Shown piece by piece: positions 35,091 to 44,684 of a DNA stretch of 64,000 bases. Under the pieces are notes generated by a model that saw nothing but the letters and a program-made list of their open reading frames with translations, made no database searches and had not been told where the DNA came from. The stretch's first letter is position 1. The number at the start of each line of letters is the position of its first letter. Origin of the DNA: Aminobacter sp. J41 (GTDB lineage: Bacteria; Pseudomonadota; Alphaproteobacteria; Rhizobiales; Rhizobiaceae). Position numbers and translations under genes: made by a program. The DNA is taken from contig NZ_JAGL01000001.1 in the NCBI RefSeq assembly GCF_000526635.1, positions 124,001-188,000 on the forward strand, in the 5' to 3' direction.

Positions 35091-35410
35091 TTTCTTATTC
35101 TCCGGTCGCGGGTCACACCGCAAATCACCTTCTTAGATAGGGTGCCTGAACCGCGCGACAAATCCAACTGCCTTTTAAAAGTCAAGGCGATCAATTTATC
35201 TTCACATGAAGCGCGCTATCACTGGATTGGATATAAGCGGCAATCAGCGCCTGTGGACAGTAAGCGTTCACCTCTCATCCGCCTCACCACAAGCCCGAGT
35301 GGAGACGGCATGCGAGATCAGGCAAACGTTCCGTCATAAATCTGCAGGTTACGCCTCCATTATCCACCTCCCCTCACGCCCATTGCACACTCCCGCCGAA
35401 GGAGATGCGA
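35091..35410. other. Intergenic region upstream of the Fic pair and the 236-aa unknown
   Basis: About 320 bases between divergent genes, noticeably AT-richer than the surroundings at 35150-35260. It presumably holds the promoter of the Fic pair (minus) and of the gene at 35411 (plus). I see no tRNA, insertion sequence or long repeat. Confidence 0.45.
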
Positions 35411-36121
35411 ATGGACGCGGCGGCACTTGTTGAACGAAACGTCTCAGCCCTCAGGGCCATCGTCGCGGCGCTGGTGGCGATGGCGGGTCTGTCGCCCGCC
35501 CAGAAAACCCTGCCGCGTCATATGCACCGCTCCATCCTGCGGCTGCTGCGACCGGCGGAAGCAGCGGCGCGGCGGCTGGTGATCGTGCTGGCGCGTGATG
35601 TCGTGGTGTCGGCGAGCGCCTTGCGGCCGCATGGCTGGCGGCCGATTGATCGCGTGCGAGCGCAAAAGAACTTTCCGCTTTCGCTGCCGCTGTTTGACCG
35701 GTTCAAGCGTTTTGCCCGCCGCAAGCGGTCCGTGGTTGCGGTCCCGCGCATTTCGATGCCGGGCCTCACACCACCGTTCGCCGTCGCTCCGCGCCTTGCC
35801 CCGAAGCCGGATGATCCGATCGACGCAACGCGGCTAAAGGCGCGGCTTTCCGCGCTGCTAAAGGCGCTCGACGATCCCGAACCGCTCGCCATCCGGATGG
35901 CGCGCTGGCAAGCGCGGCGGCGAATGCGCGTGCAGGCAGCGGATTCAAAGCCGGCTCCGCGAAGTCCGCGCGGCCGGCGCTTATCGCCGCTGCGGCCGGG
36001 CCGCCCGCCGGGGCAATTCTGCAAGTCGCGAGGGTCAGGCGAGCGGCACCAGGTCCACGACATTCTGGAGCATGCGCACGAGCTCGCGCTTTGCGCGCTG
36101 GAGCGACGCGACACGTCGTGA
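35411..36121 (+). CDS. Conserved rhizobial protein of unknown function
   Basis: A 236-residue, very basic protein (many Arg and Pro). The N-terminal part is helical (ALVERNVSALRAIVAALVAMAG, key residues LVERN and LRPAEAAARRLVIV). The C-terminal part has RRLSPLRPGRPPG and ends HEL-type helices with ALERRDTS. I recall this arrangement as a conserved hypothetical protein of rhizobia, with no known role. The ATG at 35411 was chosen because AAGGAG is 6 bases upstream; an ATG at 35405 overlaps that site. No signal peptide. Confidence 0.65.
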   Translation: MDAAALVERNVSALRAIVAALVAMAGLSPAQKTLPRHMHRSILRLLRPAEAAARRLVIVLARDVVVSASALRPHGWRPIDRVRAQKNFPLSLPLFDRFKRFARRKRSVVAVPRISMPGLTPPFAVAPRLAPKPDDPIDATRLKARLSALLKALDDPEPLAIRMARWQARRRMRVQAADSKPAPRSPRGRRLSPLRPGRPPGQFCKSRGSGERHQVHDILEHAHELALCALERRDTS

Positions 36122-36223
36122 CCGTCCGCTCTTTGTGCAGATCGATGCCGCTTTCGCCGCGCTCCAGGCGGGCGCGGAATGCGCGGTGCTGCCCGATTGA
36201 AACGGGTCCTGCCCCGGCCAAAG

Positions 36224-36250
36224 AAAAAGGCCGCGGGTTGCGGCCTTTTT
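36224..36250. terminator. Bidirectional rho-independent terminator after lepA
   Basis: Perfect 11-base arms AAAAAGGCCGC/GCGGCCTTTTT around GGGTT, giving T-tracts on both strands. It lies 10 bases past the lepA stop on the minus strand and about 100 bases past the gene at 35411-36121. Confidence 0.9.
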
Positions 36251-36260
36251 CGGTTCTTTC

Positions 36261-38069
<1,809 letters not shown>

Positions 38070-38214
38070 GCCCGCGCTTTAGCAGGGGCCGCAAGGGTTA
38101 ACAAGCGTGAGGCAGACACTGAGGCGAAGCGATAACCCGCACCTCACCAAACTCGAAAGAAGGCAGGCCCCCTCGCCTCGACGGAGAGCGAGCGCGTGCG
38201 CAGCAGCGTCCCCC

Positions 38215-38481
38215 TTAACTCCCCGACCTGATCTTGCGGCGCTTGGGGGCGATGGCGGGCTTGGCGGCCGCGGCCGCAGCCGCGGCGGCGGCTTCCGCCT
38301 CGGCCTCCGCGGCTTCGCGCGCAAGGCGAGCCTCGCGAAGGCGTGCCGTCTTTTCCTCCCGACGCCGTGCTTCCTCGCCGATGATCGCGCGCGCGGCGCT
38401 GTCGGTCATGTCCGCCTTCGTCTGCGCCTTGTTGCTCGGCTGCGGCTTGAAGAGCGTCTGTTCGGTGAGCGGCTGGGTCAT
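38215..38481 (-). CDS. Small Ala/Glu-rich helical protein
   Basis: An 88-residue protein. A polar N-terminus (MTQPLTEQTLFKPQPSNKAQ) is followed by a long charged helix with an Ala/Glu run and ten consecutive Ala, and by a basic tail (PKRRKIRSGS). It lies downstream of cspA on the same strand, beyond the cspA terminator. Similar small proteins accompany csp genes in rhizobia as far as I recall. The role is unknown; the basic tail could bind nucleic acid. The ATG at 38481 follows GGGGA and a start further upstream would run into the terminator. Confidence 0.68.
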   Translation of the reverse strand: MTQPLTEQTLFKPQPSNKAQTKADMTDSAARAIIGEEARRREEKTARLREARLAREAAEAEAEAAAAAAAAAAKPAIAPKRRKIRSGS

Positions 38482-38501
38482 GGAAATCCCCTTTCGGTTC
38501 G

Positions 38502-38537
38502 TAAAAAACAAAAAGGCCGGGACGAACCCGACCTTTC
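38502..38537 (-). terminator. Rho-independent terminator after cspA
   Basis: On the minus strand the arms AAAGGTCGGG and CCCGGCCTTT (one T-G wobble) at 38536-38527 and 38521-38512 are followed by TTTTTGTTTTTT. It lies 60 bases past the cspA stop and just upstream of the 88-residue gene. Confidence 0.85.
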
Positions 38538-38596
38538 CCATGCATCTCTTTGATCAGTGCCAGTACATCCGTGGTCAAAGATCAGAGCTGCAATCC

Positions 38597-38806
38597 TTAG
38601 GCAGCCTGAAGGTTGTCAGCTGCATTCTTGCCGCTGCGGCGGTCCGCGACGACGTCGAAGCTGATCTTCTGGCCGTCGATGAGCGTGCGCATGCCGGCGC
38701 GCTCAACAGCGGTGATGTGAACGAACACATCGGCGTCGCCGTTGTCGGGCTGAATGAAGCCAAAACCCTTGGTGGCATTGAAGAACTTAACGGTACCAGT
38801 AGCCAT
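38597..38806 (-). CDS. cspA: Cold shock protein (CspA family)
   Basis: A single-domain RNA/DNA chaperone of 69 residues with an OB fold. RNP1 is KGFGFI (about 14-19) and RNP2 is VFVHI (about 27-31). It melts RNA secondary structure in the cytoplasm. AAGGAAA precedes the ATG. A predicted promoter about 130 bases upstream implies a long leader, the usual place for post-transcriptional control of csp genes. Confidence 0.96.
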   Translation of the reverse strand: MATGTVKFFNATKGFGFIQPDNGDADVFVHITAVERAGMRTLIDGQKISFDVVADRRSGKNAADNLQAA

Positions 38807-38945
38807 GACGATTTCCTTTTCAAATAGTCAGGTCGTTTGCTTGCCGCGTTATTGCGGGAAGCGGGGAAGATCGATTTGAAAGAGGAAGATCGTAGTCGGC
38901 GCAAAAGGCCGTAGACAAAGTTCAACAAGCAAGATCGATGAGTGG

Positions 38946-38974
38946 AAGATAGGGGTCATTCTTGTTCAAAACAA
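38946..38974 (-). promoter_or_regulatory. Putative cspA promoter and long leader
   Basis: On the minus strand TTGTTT (38974-38969) and TATCTT (38951-38946) are separated by 17 bases. A start near 38939 would give a 5' untranslated leader of about 130 bases before the ATG at 38806. The remainder of the 316-base gap up to 39122 shows nothing else I can support. Confidence 0.5.
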
Positions 38975-39122
38975 GACGCAGGGGAAAATAAATCTTTTCG
39001 CCCCTGCCGCCGGCATTCCTCGCGCCACCAAAATTCGCTCCGGCGCAGATAGCTGTGCGCTTTGCGGCGCAAACGCCGGCCAAACATTGCCTGAAGCGCC
39101 GTCCTGACCGATTCTGCGGCCG

Positions 39123-40109
39123 ATGATTCCTGAAGAACCGAAGAAACCGCGCCGGCGCCGGAAGCCAAAGCCGCTGCCAGGCCCGCTCGAACAGCCGGTG
39201 GCGCCAGCGCCCGCCTGGCTGCGCGAGGCTGCCCGCGCGCCCGCGACGCTGGAGGAAGCGAGCTTCGTCGCCGGGACCGCGCTTGCCGCGCTTGACCAGA
39301 TGGTGCGCAGGCGCCAGATCTGGGCCGGCCTGTGGCGCCAGCGGCTGGCACTTGCCGCCGCCGCCTCGACCGTGCGCCGCATGGGCCGCATCGAAAACGA
39401 GGAGGCGCTGCGCGATGCCCTGCACCTGACGCGCGCCGGCGATTCCAGGGGCCCGGCGGGCGAGGTGCTGATTGCCTGGCGCACGATTGTCAGGCAGCCG
39501 CCCGGCGACTGCCTCACGTCGGACGCGATCGCCGCGATGTTCGACCGTCTCGGCCGGCGCAGCCGCGGCGCTGCGGAAACCCTTGCCGGAAAGCTCGATG
39601 AACAGGCGAGCCGTGCCGCCGCCATTTCCGCCGTGCTCGACAGTTTCGAGCTCGCGCTGGAACATGGCTCCGCTCCGGAAGCAGCGCCGCTTATCAGCGA
39701 CCTGATGCTTGCGCGTGCCTTCGGCTGGGAGCGGGCGGTGCCGCTGATCGCGCAGGAGGTTGCGCGCGGCGGCTTTTCGCGGCCCGTTGCCGGCGAGCCG
39801 GAAGCCGTGCGCACCGAGCGCCGGATAAAACTGCTCGGCGCCTATGCGCGCTCTGCCCTGCGCGCCATCGACCTGTCCGTAGAGCTCGGCCGCAAAGCGG
39901 AGCGGTTGCTGGAGGCGGCGCCGCAGCTGCGCGCCAAGGCGTCCGGCGCCGTGGTCGAAAAGCTGCTTACGGAGGACTCGCTCACCGCCTCAACCCACAT
40001 CACCGGCATCACCCGCTGGGGCATGCACCGCATCTTCGAGCGGCTGATATCGTTCGGCGTGCTGCGCGAGCTCACCGGCCGCAGCACCTTCCGCATCTAC
40101 GGAGTCTGA
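39123..40109 (+). CDS. DUF1403-like protein with C-terminal winged helix
   Basis: A 328-residue protein. A basic Pro/Arg-rich N-terminus (about 1-30) leads into an all-helical body whose landmarks (SFVAGTALAALDQMV, LRDALHLTRAGD, GPAGEVLIAWR) match DUF1403 as I know it. The last 50 residues look like a winged helix-turn-helix (HITGITRWGMHRIFERLISF, then LRELTGRSTFRIYG). It is the first gene of a three-gene cassette with ScpB and a membrane protein. No clear Shine-Dalgarno precedes the ATG, so the start is uncertain. Function is unknown. Confidence 0.78.
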   Translation: MIPEEPKKPRRRRKPKPLPGPLEQPVAPAPAWLREAARAPATLEEASFVAGTALAALDQMVRRRQIWAGLWRQRLALAAAASTVRRMGRIENEEALRDALHLTRAGDSRGPAGEVLIAWRTIVRQPPGDCLTSDAIAAMFDRLGRRSRGAAETLAGKLDEQASRAAAISAVLDSFELALEHGSAPEAAPLISDLMLARAFGWERAVPLIAQEVARGGFSRPVAGEPEAVRTERRIKLLGAYARSALRAIDLSVELGRKAERLLEAAPQLRAKASGAVVEKLLTEDSLTASTHITGITRWGMHRIFERLISFGVLRELTGRSTFRIYGV

Positions 40110-40112
40110 CGC

Positions 40113-40781
40113 ATGGCGGCGGGCGGCACCAGGGCAAAGGGACGCAACACGCCGCTGTTCGATCCCGAGCTCGAGCACCTGCCGCCGGAGGCGCGCTGGC
40201 GCGAATGGATGAACCGCGTGGAGGCGGTTATCTTCGCCGCCAGCCAGCCCGTGTCGCGCACCGACCTTGCCCGCGTCGTCGGCAGGAACTGCAACATCGA
40301 CCTTCTGATCGAGGACATTCGCGAGGAGCTGCGCGGGCGGCCCTATGATCTCGTCAAGGTCGCGGGCGGCTACCAGCACCGCACGCGCCCGGCCTATGCC
40401 GATGCGATCCGCACGGTGAGCGGGGCCGCCGAGCGCGCGGTCGACCTTTCCCAGTCGGAGGCGCTGGTGCTGATGACCATCGCCTATTTCCAGCCGATCA
40501 CCCGCTCGGAATTGTCGACCTTCTTCGGACGCGAGATTTCGCGTGACCTGATCGCCAGCTTGCGCAATTTCGGCTTCATCGGCTTTGGCCCCCGTTCGCC
40601 AAAGCCCGGCGCGCCCTATACCTATGTCACGACGAAGGCGTTCCTCAGCCATTTCGGGCTGGAGACGCTGCGCGACCTGCCGGACTACGAGGCGCTGGAG
40701 GATGCGGGGCTCCGGTCGAAGGACCGCGCACTTGCCGGCGACCTGATGCAGCTGAAGGTCGAAGACGAGGGAGGAGAATAG
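40113..40781 (+). CDS. scpB: ScpB-like protein (condensin subunit homologue)
   Basis: A 222-residue member of the ScpB (kleisin-interacting winged-helix) family. VEAVIFAASQPVSRTDLARV begins the first winged helix, GYQHRTRP is the family GGYQLxTRP-like turn, and QSEALVLMTIAYFQPITRSE opens the second. Canonical ScpB works with ScpA and SMC in chromosome segregation, but neither gene is nearby, so this is probably an accessory paralogue working with its neighbours. It lies 3 bases after the DUF1403 gene, with GGAG before the ATG. Confidence 0.85.
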   Translation: MAAGGTRAKGRNTPLFDPELEHLPPEARWREWMNRVEAVIFAASQPVSRTDLARVVGRNCNIDLLIEDIREELRGRPYDLVKVAGGYQHRTRPAYADAIRTVSGAAERAVDLSQSEALVLMTIAYFQPITRSELSTFFGREISRDLIASLRNFGFIGFGPRSPKPGAPYTYVTTKAFLSHFGLETLRDLPDYEALEDAGLRSKDRALAGDLMQLKVEDEGGE

Positions 40782-40782
40782 C

Positions 40783-41487
40783 GTGCGGTATTTCGACTTC
40801 AGCTCCTGGCAGGGCGTGCTCTTCACCATACTCGGCATCGCCATGATCACGCTGATCAGCATGGGCATCCGGCTGCTCATGATGATGACGATCCAGCAGA
40901 AGCAGCAGCGCGCCAACCGCCAGATCAACGAGCGGCTGAAGACGCTGATCGCCGCCTACAAGACGCTTGGCGGCTCGTTCACCGGCACGCTCAGCGTCGA
41001 CCCGACCCATCTGCGGGACCTGCGCCGCAAGGCCGAGATCGAGGGCGAGGAGGTGGACGAAGAGGCTCTCGCCGTGCCTGCTACCGGCTCGGACCGCGCG
41101 CGCCGCATCCGCGATGCGGTGGAGGCCGCGCTTGCCGACATCATCCTGCTTGGCACCGAGGAGCAGGTGAAGCTCGCGGCGGCCGCGACCCGCGACCTCG
41201 TCGCCGGCAAGCCGGTCTACACCGACAAGCTGGTCGTCTCGCTGCGCGACTTCATCCGCGAGGCGCTCGACCTTGCGCCGGTTCCCTCCTCGATCGAGAT
41301 CCCGTCGCAGGGCCCGACGCGGCCGGCCTCCCCTTCCTCCCGGTCGCGCTCCGGCGGCGAAGGGCGCGAAGGCGGCCGCGGAGGAGGCGGAGGTTCTGGC
41401 GGCGGTGGCGGCATGGGCGCTGGCGGAGGCGGTGGAATGGGAATGGGGATGGGCCTTGGCCTCGGCTCCCGTCACGACGAGGGGTAG
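40783..41487 (+). CDS. Membrane-anchored protein of the DUF1403-ScpB cassette
   Basis: A 234-residue protein. One transmembrane helix (about 10-35, VLFTILGIAMITLISMGIRL) is followed by a helical cytoplasmic domain with QQRANRQINERLKTL, VDPTHLRDLRRKAEIEG and VAGKPVYTDKLVVSLRDFIR. The tail from about 180 is Ser/Arg/Gly-rich and then nearly pure Gly/Met. I do not recognise the domain. The GTG start follows GGAGGAG and lies one base after the scpB stop, so it is clearly the third gene of the operon. It could tether the ScpB/DUF1403 complex to the membrane. Confidence 0.8.
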   Translation: MRYFDFSSWQGVLFTILGIAMITLISMGIRLLMMMTIQQKQQRANRQINERLKTLIAAYKTLGGSFTGTLSVDPTHLRDLRRKAEIEGEEVDEEALAVPATGSDRARRIRDAVEAALADIILLGTEEQVKLAAAATRDLVAGKPVYTDKLVVSLRDFIREALDLAPVPSSIEIPSQGPTRPASPSSRSRSGGEGREGGRGGGGGSGGGGGMGAGGGGGMGMGMGLGLGSRHDEG

Positions 41488-41530
41488 GTTTGGCGCGGCG
41501 ATAGTCGTGCCTGGTCCCGCACTTCGTGAT

Positions 41531-41579
41531 CGTTCAGGGATGGATGCCACGGTCAAGCCGGGGCATCCATCCCTGAACG
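41531..41579. repeat. 18-bp-arm palindromic element
   Basis: Perfect inverted arms at 41531-41548 (CGTTCAGGGATGGATGCC) and 41562-41579 around a 13-base centre that contains ACGGTCAAGCCG. Related sequence occurs at 41972-41986 and 42131-42166. Likely an interspersed palindromic repeat of rhizobial type; it could also stop transcription of the upstream operon, though there is no T-tract. Confidence 0.8.
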
Positions 41580-41642
41580 CTGAAGGACCCGCGGCGGGCC
41601 AGACCGGATGACGGAAGGCCGCACATCCGCTACCGTTAACGC

Positions 41643-41930
41643 ATGACCGGCTACGTCTACATGACCGCCAGCCAGAAGCGGGGCACCATCTACATTGGTG
41701 TCACAAACGACCTCGCCCGCCGCGTGCCCGAGCACAAGGCACGAAGCGGGCCGGGCTTCACAGCGCGTTACGCCGTCACGCGGCTCGTCTGGTACGAAGA
41801 GCACTTCGACATGCGCGACGCGATCCGGCGAGAGAAGGCGCTGAAGCGCTGGCCGCGACAGTGGAAGATCAAGCTGATCGAGAAGACGAGCCCCGAGTGG
41901 AACGAGTTGCTCGTCGGGATCGGGTGGTAA
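41643..41930 (+). CDS. Small GIY-YIG nuclease domain protein
   Basis: A 95-residue stand-alone GIY-YIG domain (UPF0213-like). The paired motifs are YVYM (residues 4-7) and TIYIGVTNDLARRV (15-28, with the catalytic-region Arg), and KALKRWPRQWKIKLIE follows. Such small proteins are predicted to cut branched or damaged DNA, but few are characterised. It is a monocistronic gene bracketed by palindromic repeats. No clear Shine-Dalgarno precedes the ATG. Confidence 0.85.
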   Translation: MTGYVYMTASQKRGTIYIGVTNDLARRVPEHKARSGPGFTARYAVTRLVWYEEHFDMRDAIRREKALKRWPRQWKIKLIEKTSPEWNELLVGIGW

Positions 41931-41971
41931 GCATGGGTGGCGCTACATTCTCCAGCGCTCCGAAGTGGAAC

Positions 41972-41986
41972 CGTTCAGGCATGGAT
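41972..41986. repeat. Half element related to the 41531 palindrome
   Basis: CGTTCAGGCATGGAT matches the arm at 41531 with one change (GGGA to GGCA). Its first 13 bases are also inverted, with one mismatch, at 42154-42166 (CCAGGCCTGAACG). Confidence 0.65.
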
Positions 41987-42130
41987 CGTTGGGTCAGGCC
42001 CGACGATGACGATGGGAGGGAGGCTGCGGACAATCGTCAATGGGCCGCCTTCCACAACCGCTCCTCATTCTTCCTGTTTCCCGCCCCGACACCCGCATTC
42101 CTGTTTTCCCTTCCACCTCTCCGCTTCGTC

Positions 42131-42166
42131 ATGCCACGGCTTGACCGTGGCATCCAGGCCTGAACG
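42131..42166. repeat. Palindrome with ATGCCACGG/CCGTGGCAT arms
   Basis: Nine-base perfect arms at 42131-42139 and 42145-42153 enclose CTTGA, followed by CCAGGCCTGAACG, the complement of the element start. It shares both modules with the 41531 palindrome, so the two belong to one repeat family. Confidence 0.75.
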
Positions 42167-42336
42167 CTTCCGCTCGACGCGAGCTATTCCACCCTGCGCC
42201 TGGAGCCTCCCCCCATCGCGCGGGAGGGCGGCCGCTGAAGTCGGAGGTGGGGGCTCATAGGGCAGCGCTTGCCGATTGAAGAGAGCGACGTTTCTGCCGG
42301 GTGCGGCGCGAAAGACCAGCGAGGCCGCGCCCGTCC

Positions 42337-43365
42337 CTACGCCGCGAGCGGGAGCCTTGTGCGGCGGAATTCCTGCGGGCTGACGTCGTAGCGGCGGCGG
42401 AACATGCGCGACAGGTGCGAGGAATCGCAAAAGCCGGTCTCAGCCGCGATCTCGGCAATCGGCTTGTCGCTGGTCTCAAGGAGATGGTGCACCAGCGCCA
42501 GCCGCATCTCCAGGAACGCGGCAAAGGGCGAGCAGTTGAGCGCATCGCGAAAATGCCGTTCGAGACGGCGCTTGCCGACATTGAGCTGCTTTGCGATCTG
42601 CTCGATCGACAGCGGCATGTCGAGGCACTGCTGCATCAAAAGCAGCGCGCGGCTGACCAGCGGGTCTGAGGAGCGCAAATTAAGGGTCAGGCCCGGCTGC
42701 GGCGTCTCGCCCTTTTCCGCTTCCGGGATCATCATGATGTGCAGGCTTTTCGTCGCCTGCGCGCGGCCGACGTGGCGCTCGACGAGGAAGGCGGCAAGAT
42801 GCGCGGTACTCGCCCCACCGGCCGAGGTCAGCCGGTCGCGGTCGATAACAAAAATCTGGTCGGAGACTGGGGTAAGCCCGTCGAACTGGTCGAGAAACTC
42901 CTTGTGATGGAACCACGAGACGCAGCCGCGGCGGCCCTTCATCAGCCCGGCGCGGAAGAGGATAAAGGTGCCGGTGCAGAGTCCAACGAGCGGCACGCCG
43001 GCGGCGGACGCCTGGCGCAGGAAGGCATCGATCTGGTCGGCATTACGGTCGGCCTCGTCGAGCAGGCCACCCACGACGACGATGTAGTCGAAGCGGGTGG
43101 GGTCGCCAAAGGTTTCCTGCGGCTGGATCTCGACGCCCGAACTCGAGGGGATCGGCTGCATGTTGGGCGCGATCACCTTCCAGCTGCAGTGGATCGGACG
43201 GCTGCGATCGCCCTCGTCAGCGGCAAGGCGCAGCACGTCGAGAAAGTTGGCGAAGGCGCAGAGCGTGAAGCGCCATGACAGCACGAAGCCGACATTGAGG
43301 CGCGGCGTTGCCGCGGGCTCCGGCTCGTTCAGGCGCCGCAAGGGAGCGTATCGGGGTGCTGGCAT
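42337..43365 (-). CDS. GlxA family AraC-type regulator 1
   Basis: A 342-residue regulator with an N-terminal DJ-1/PfpI-like domain (nucleophile-elbow segment LVGLCTGTFILFRAGLM at about residue 130) and a C-terminal AraC/XylS double helix-turn-helix (LSIEQIAKQLNVGKRRLERH and IAAETGFCDSSHLSRMFRRR). GlxA/GbdR-type proteins control glycine betaine, choline, carnitine or related amine catabolism. It is divergent from a second member of the same family and near a betaine-type transporter. Confidence 0.88.
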   Translation of the reverse strand: MPAPRYAPLRRLNEPEPAATPRLNVGFVLSWRFTLCAFANFLDVLRLAADEGDRSRPIHCSWKVIAPNMQPIPSSSGVEIQPQETFGDPTRFDYIVVVGGLLDEADRNADQIDAFLRQASAAGVPLVGLCTGTFILFRAGLMKGRRGCVSWFHHKEFLDQFDGLTPVSDQIFVIDRDRLTSAGGASTAHLAAFLVERHVGRAQATKSLHIMMIPEAEKGETPQPGLTLNLRSSDPLVSRALLLMQQCLDMPLSIEQIAKQLNVGKRRLERHFRDALNCSPFAAFLEMRLALVHHLLETSDKPIAEIAAETGFCDSSHLSRMFRRRYDVSPQEFRRTRLPLAA

Positions 43366-43500
43366 GGGCTCTGTCTCATTTGTACCGGCAAAACGTCGCG
43401 AACATTCTTTGCATCTGACAACGCTGCGTCAATACTCGTGAAAAAGTTGCAGAAGCGGCACACCCGCCAAAGAGCTCGAAGGCCGCCAGGGGACAAAGCC

Positions 43501-44571
43501 ATGGACAGGACGGAGAAGACGCGACGGCTGTTCGTTTTCTATCTGGTGCCAGACTTTACCATGCTCGCCTTTACCTCGGCGATCGAGGTGCTGCGCCTCG
43601 CCAATGAGACGCTGGGAGAGGAAGTCTACAGCTGGCGCCTTGCTTCCGCAGACGGAAACAAGGTGCGTGCAAGCTGCGGGCTGACCCTCGACGTCGACGG
43701 TTCGGTGGCTGAAGAGCGCGCGGCGCTCGCGCGGATGGAGCGGCCGTTCATGGCGGTGGTCTGCGGCGGCAAGCGTGTCGAGGAGCATTGCGACAGGAAC
43801 CTCGAAGCCTGGCTGCGCGAATGCCGCCAGCGCGGCGTCGCCGTCGCCGGCATCTGCAATGGCGCGCATATCCTGGCCCGCGCGGGCCTTTTGGCCGATC
43901 GCCGCTGCACCATCCACTGGGAGAATTTTCCGGGCTTCACCGAGCAGTTCCGCTCCAGCCAGGTGTCGCTCCGGCTTTTCGACGCCGATGGAGGCGTACA
44001 CACCTGCGCCGGTGGGACGGCTGCCTTCGACATGATGGCGGAGGTCGTGAAAGGCGATCATGGCGACGCGGTCGTTGCCGGCATCTGCGAGCGCGCGCTG
44101 GTCGACCGGGTGCGCTCGGCCACCGAGCGCCAGCGCCTGCCCTTCGCCAAGCGGGTGGGTGACATCCACCCCGTGGTGAAGGAACTGGTCGAGAAGATGG
44201 AGAACAATCTCAGCGACCCGATCCAGATCGACAAGCTGGCGACCACGTCAAAGCTGTCGCGGCGGCAGATCGAACGGCTGTTCCGGGCCGAAATGGGCTG
44301 TTCGCCGGCCCGCTATTATGTGAAGCTTAGGCTCGAGCGCGCGCGGCTTTTGCTGCTGCAAACGTCGATCCCGATCGTCGAGGTGGCGATCGCCAGCGGC
44401 TTCCTCTCGGCGTCGCACTTTTCCCGCTGCTATCGCGAGACATTCCACTGCTCGCCGCAGGAAACGCGCAGCATGCGGATCGATACCGCTCCGGCAACAT
44501 GGAGCGACAAGCCTCGGCGGATGCGCAAGCCGGCCGCCCGCATCGAGGCGCTGATGGAAAACGCGGCCTGA
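43501..44571 (+). CDS. GlxA family AraC-type regulator 2
   Basis: A 356-residue paralogue of regulator 1. The DJ-1/PfpI-like domain has VAGICNGAHILARAGLLADR near residue 120. The AraC DNA-binding domain is at about 235-335 (IDKLATTSKLSRRQIERLFR, ASGFLSASHFSRCYRETF). GbdR-like members activate betaine uptake and catabolism, and this gene points at the ABC operon that starts 113 bases downstream. The ATG at 43501 follows AGGGGA at 7 bases. Confidence 0.88.
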   Translation: MDRTEKTRRLFVFYLVPDFTMLAFTSAIEVLRLANETLGEEVYSWRLASADGNKVRASCGLTLDVDGSVAEERAALARMERPFMAVVCGGKRVEEHCDRNLEAWLRECRQRGVAVAGICNGAHILARAGLLADRRCTIHWENFPGFTEQFRSSQVSLRLFDADGGVHTCAGGTAAFDMMAEVVKGDHGDAVVAGICERALVDRVRSATERQRLPFAKRVGDIHPVVKELVEKMENNLSDPIQIDKLATTSKLSRRQIERLFRAEMGCSPARYYVKLRLERARLLLLQTSIPIVEVAIASGFLSASHFSRCYRETFHCSPQETRSMRIDTAPATWSDKPRRMRKPAARIEALMENAA

Positions 44572-44684
44572 ATGGCCGGAGCACGGTGCAGCCTTTGCCA
44601 TCGTGCCGGGAAGGAGTCATGCTGCTTGCGGGGGCGGTATCGCGGGCAGGATTTCGGGGAACTACCGCATCAGGAGGCTGAAAT

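Larger units (their letters stand above)
41931..42336. other. Repeat-rich non-coding region
   Basis: About 400 bases without a supported gene. It holds a half element at 41972-41986, a full small palindrome at 42131-42153, and GC-rich imperfect inverted sequence at 42205-42260 (AGCCTCCCCCC against GGAGGTGGGGGCT). This is the kind of repeat cluster scattered through rhizobial chromosomes. Confidence 0.6.

Noticed and set aside
33892-35410. tRNA-flanked genomic island or integrase-mediated insertion
   Set aside because: No tRNA, integrase or flanking direct repeat could be found.
41488-42336. CRISPR array
   Set aside because: Only a few diverged palindromic modules with irregular spacing and no cas genes.
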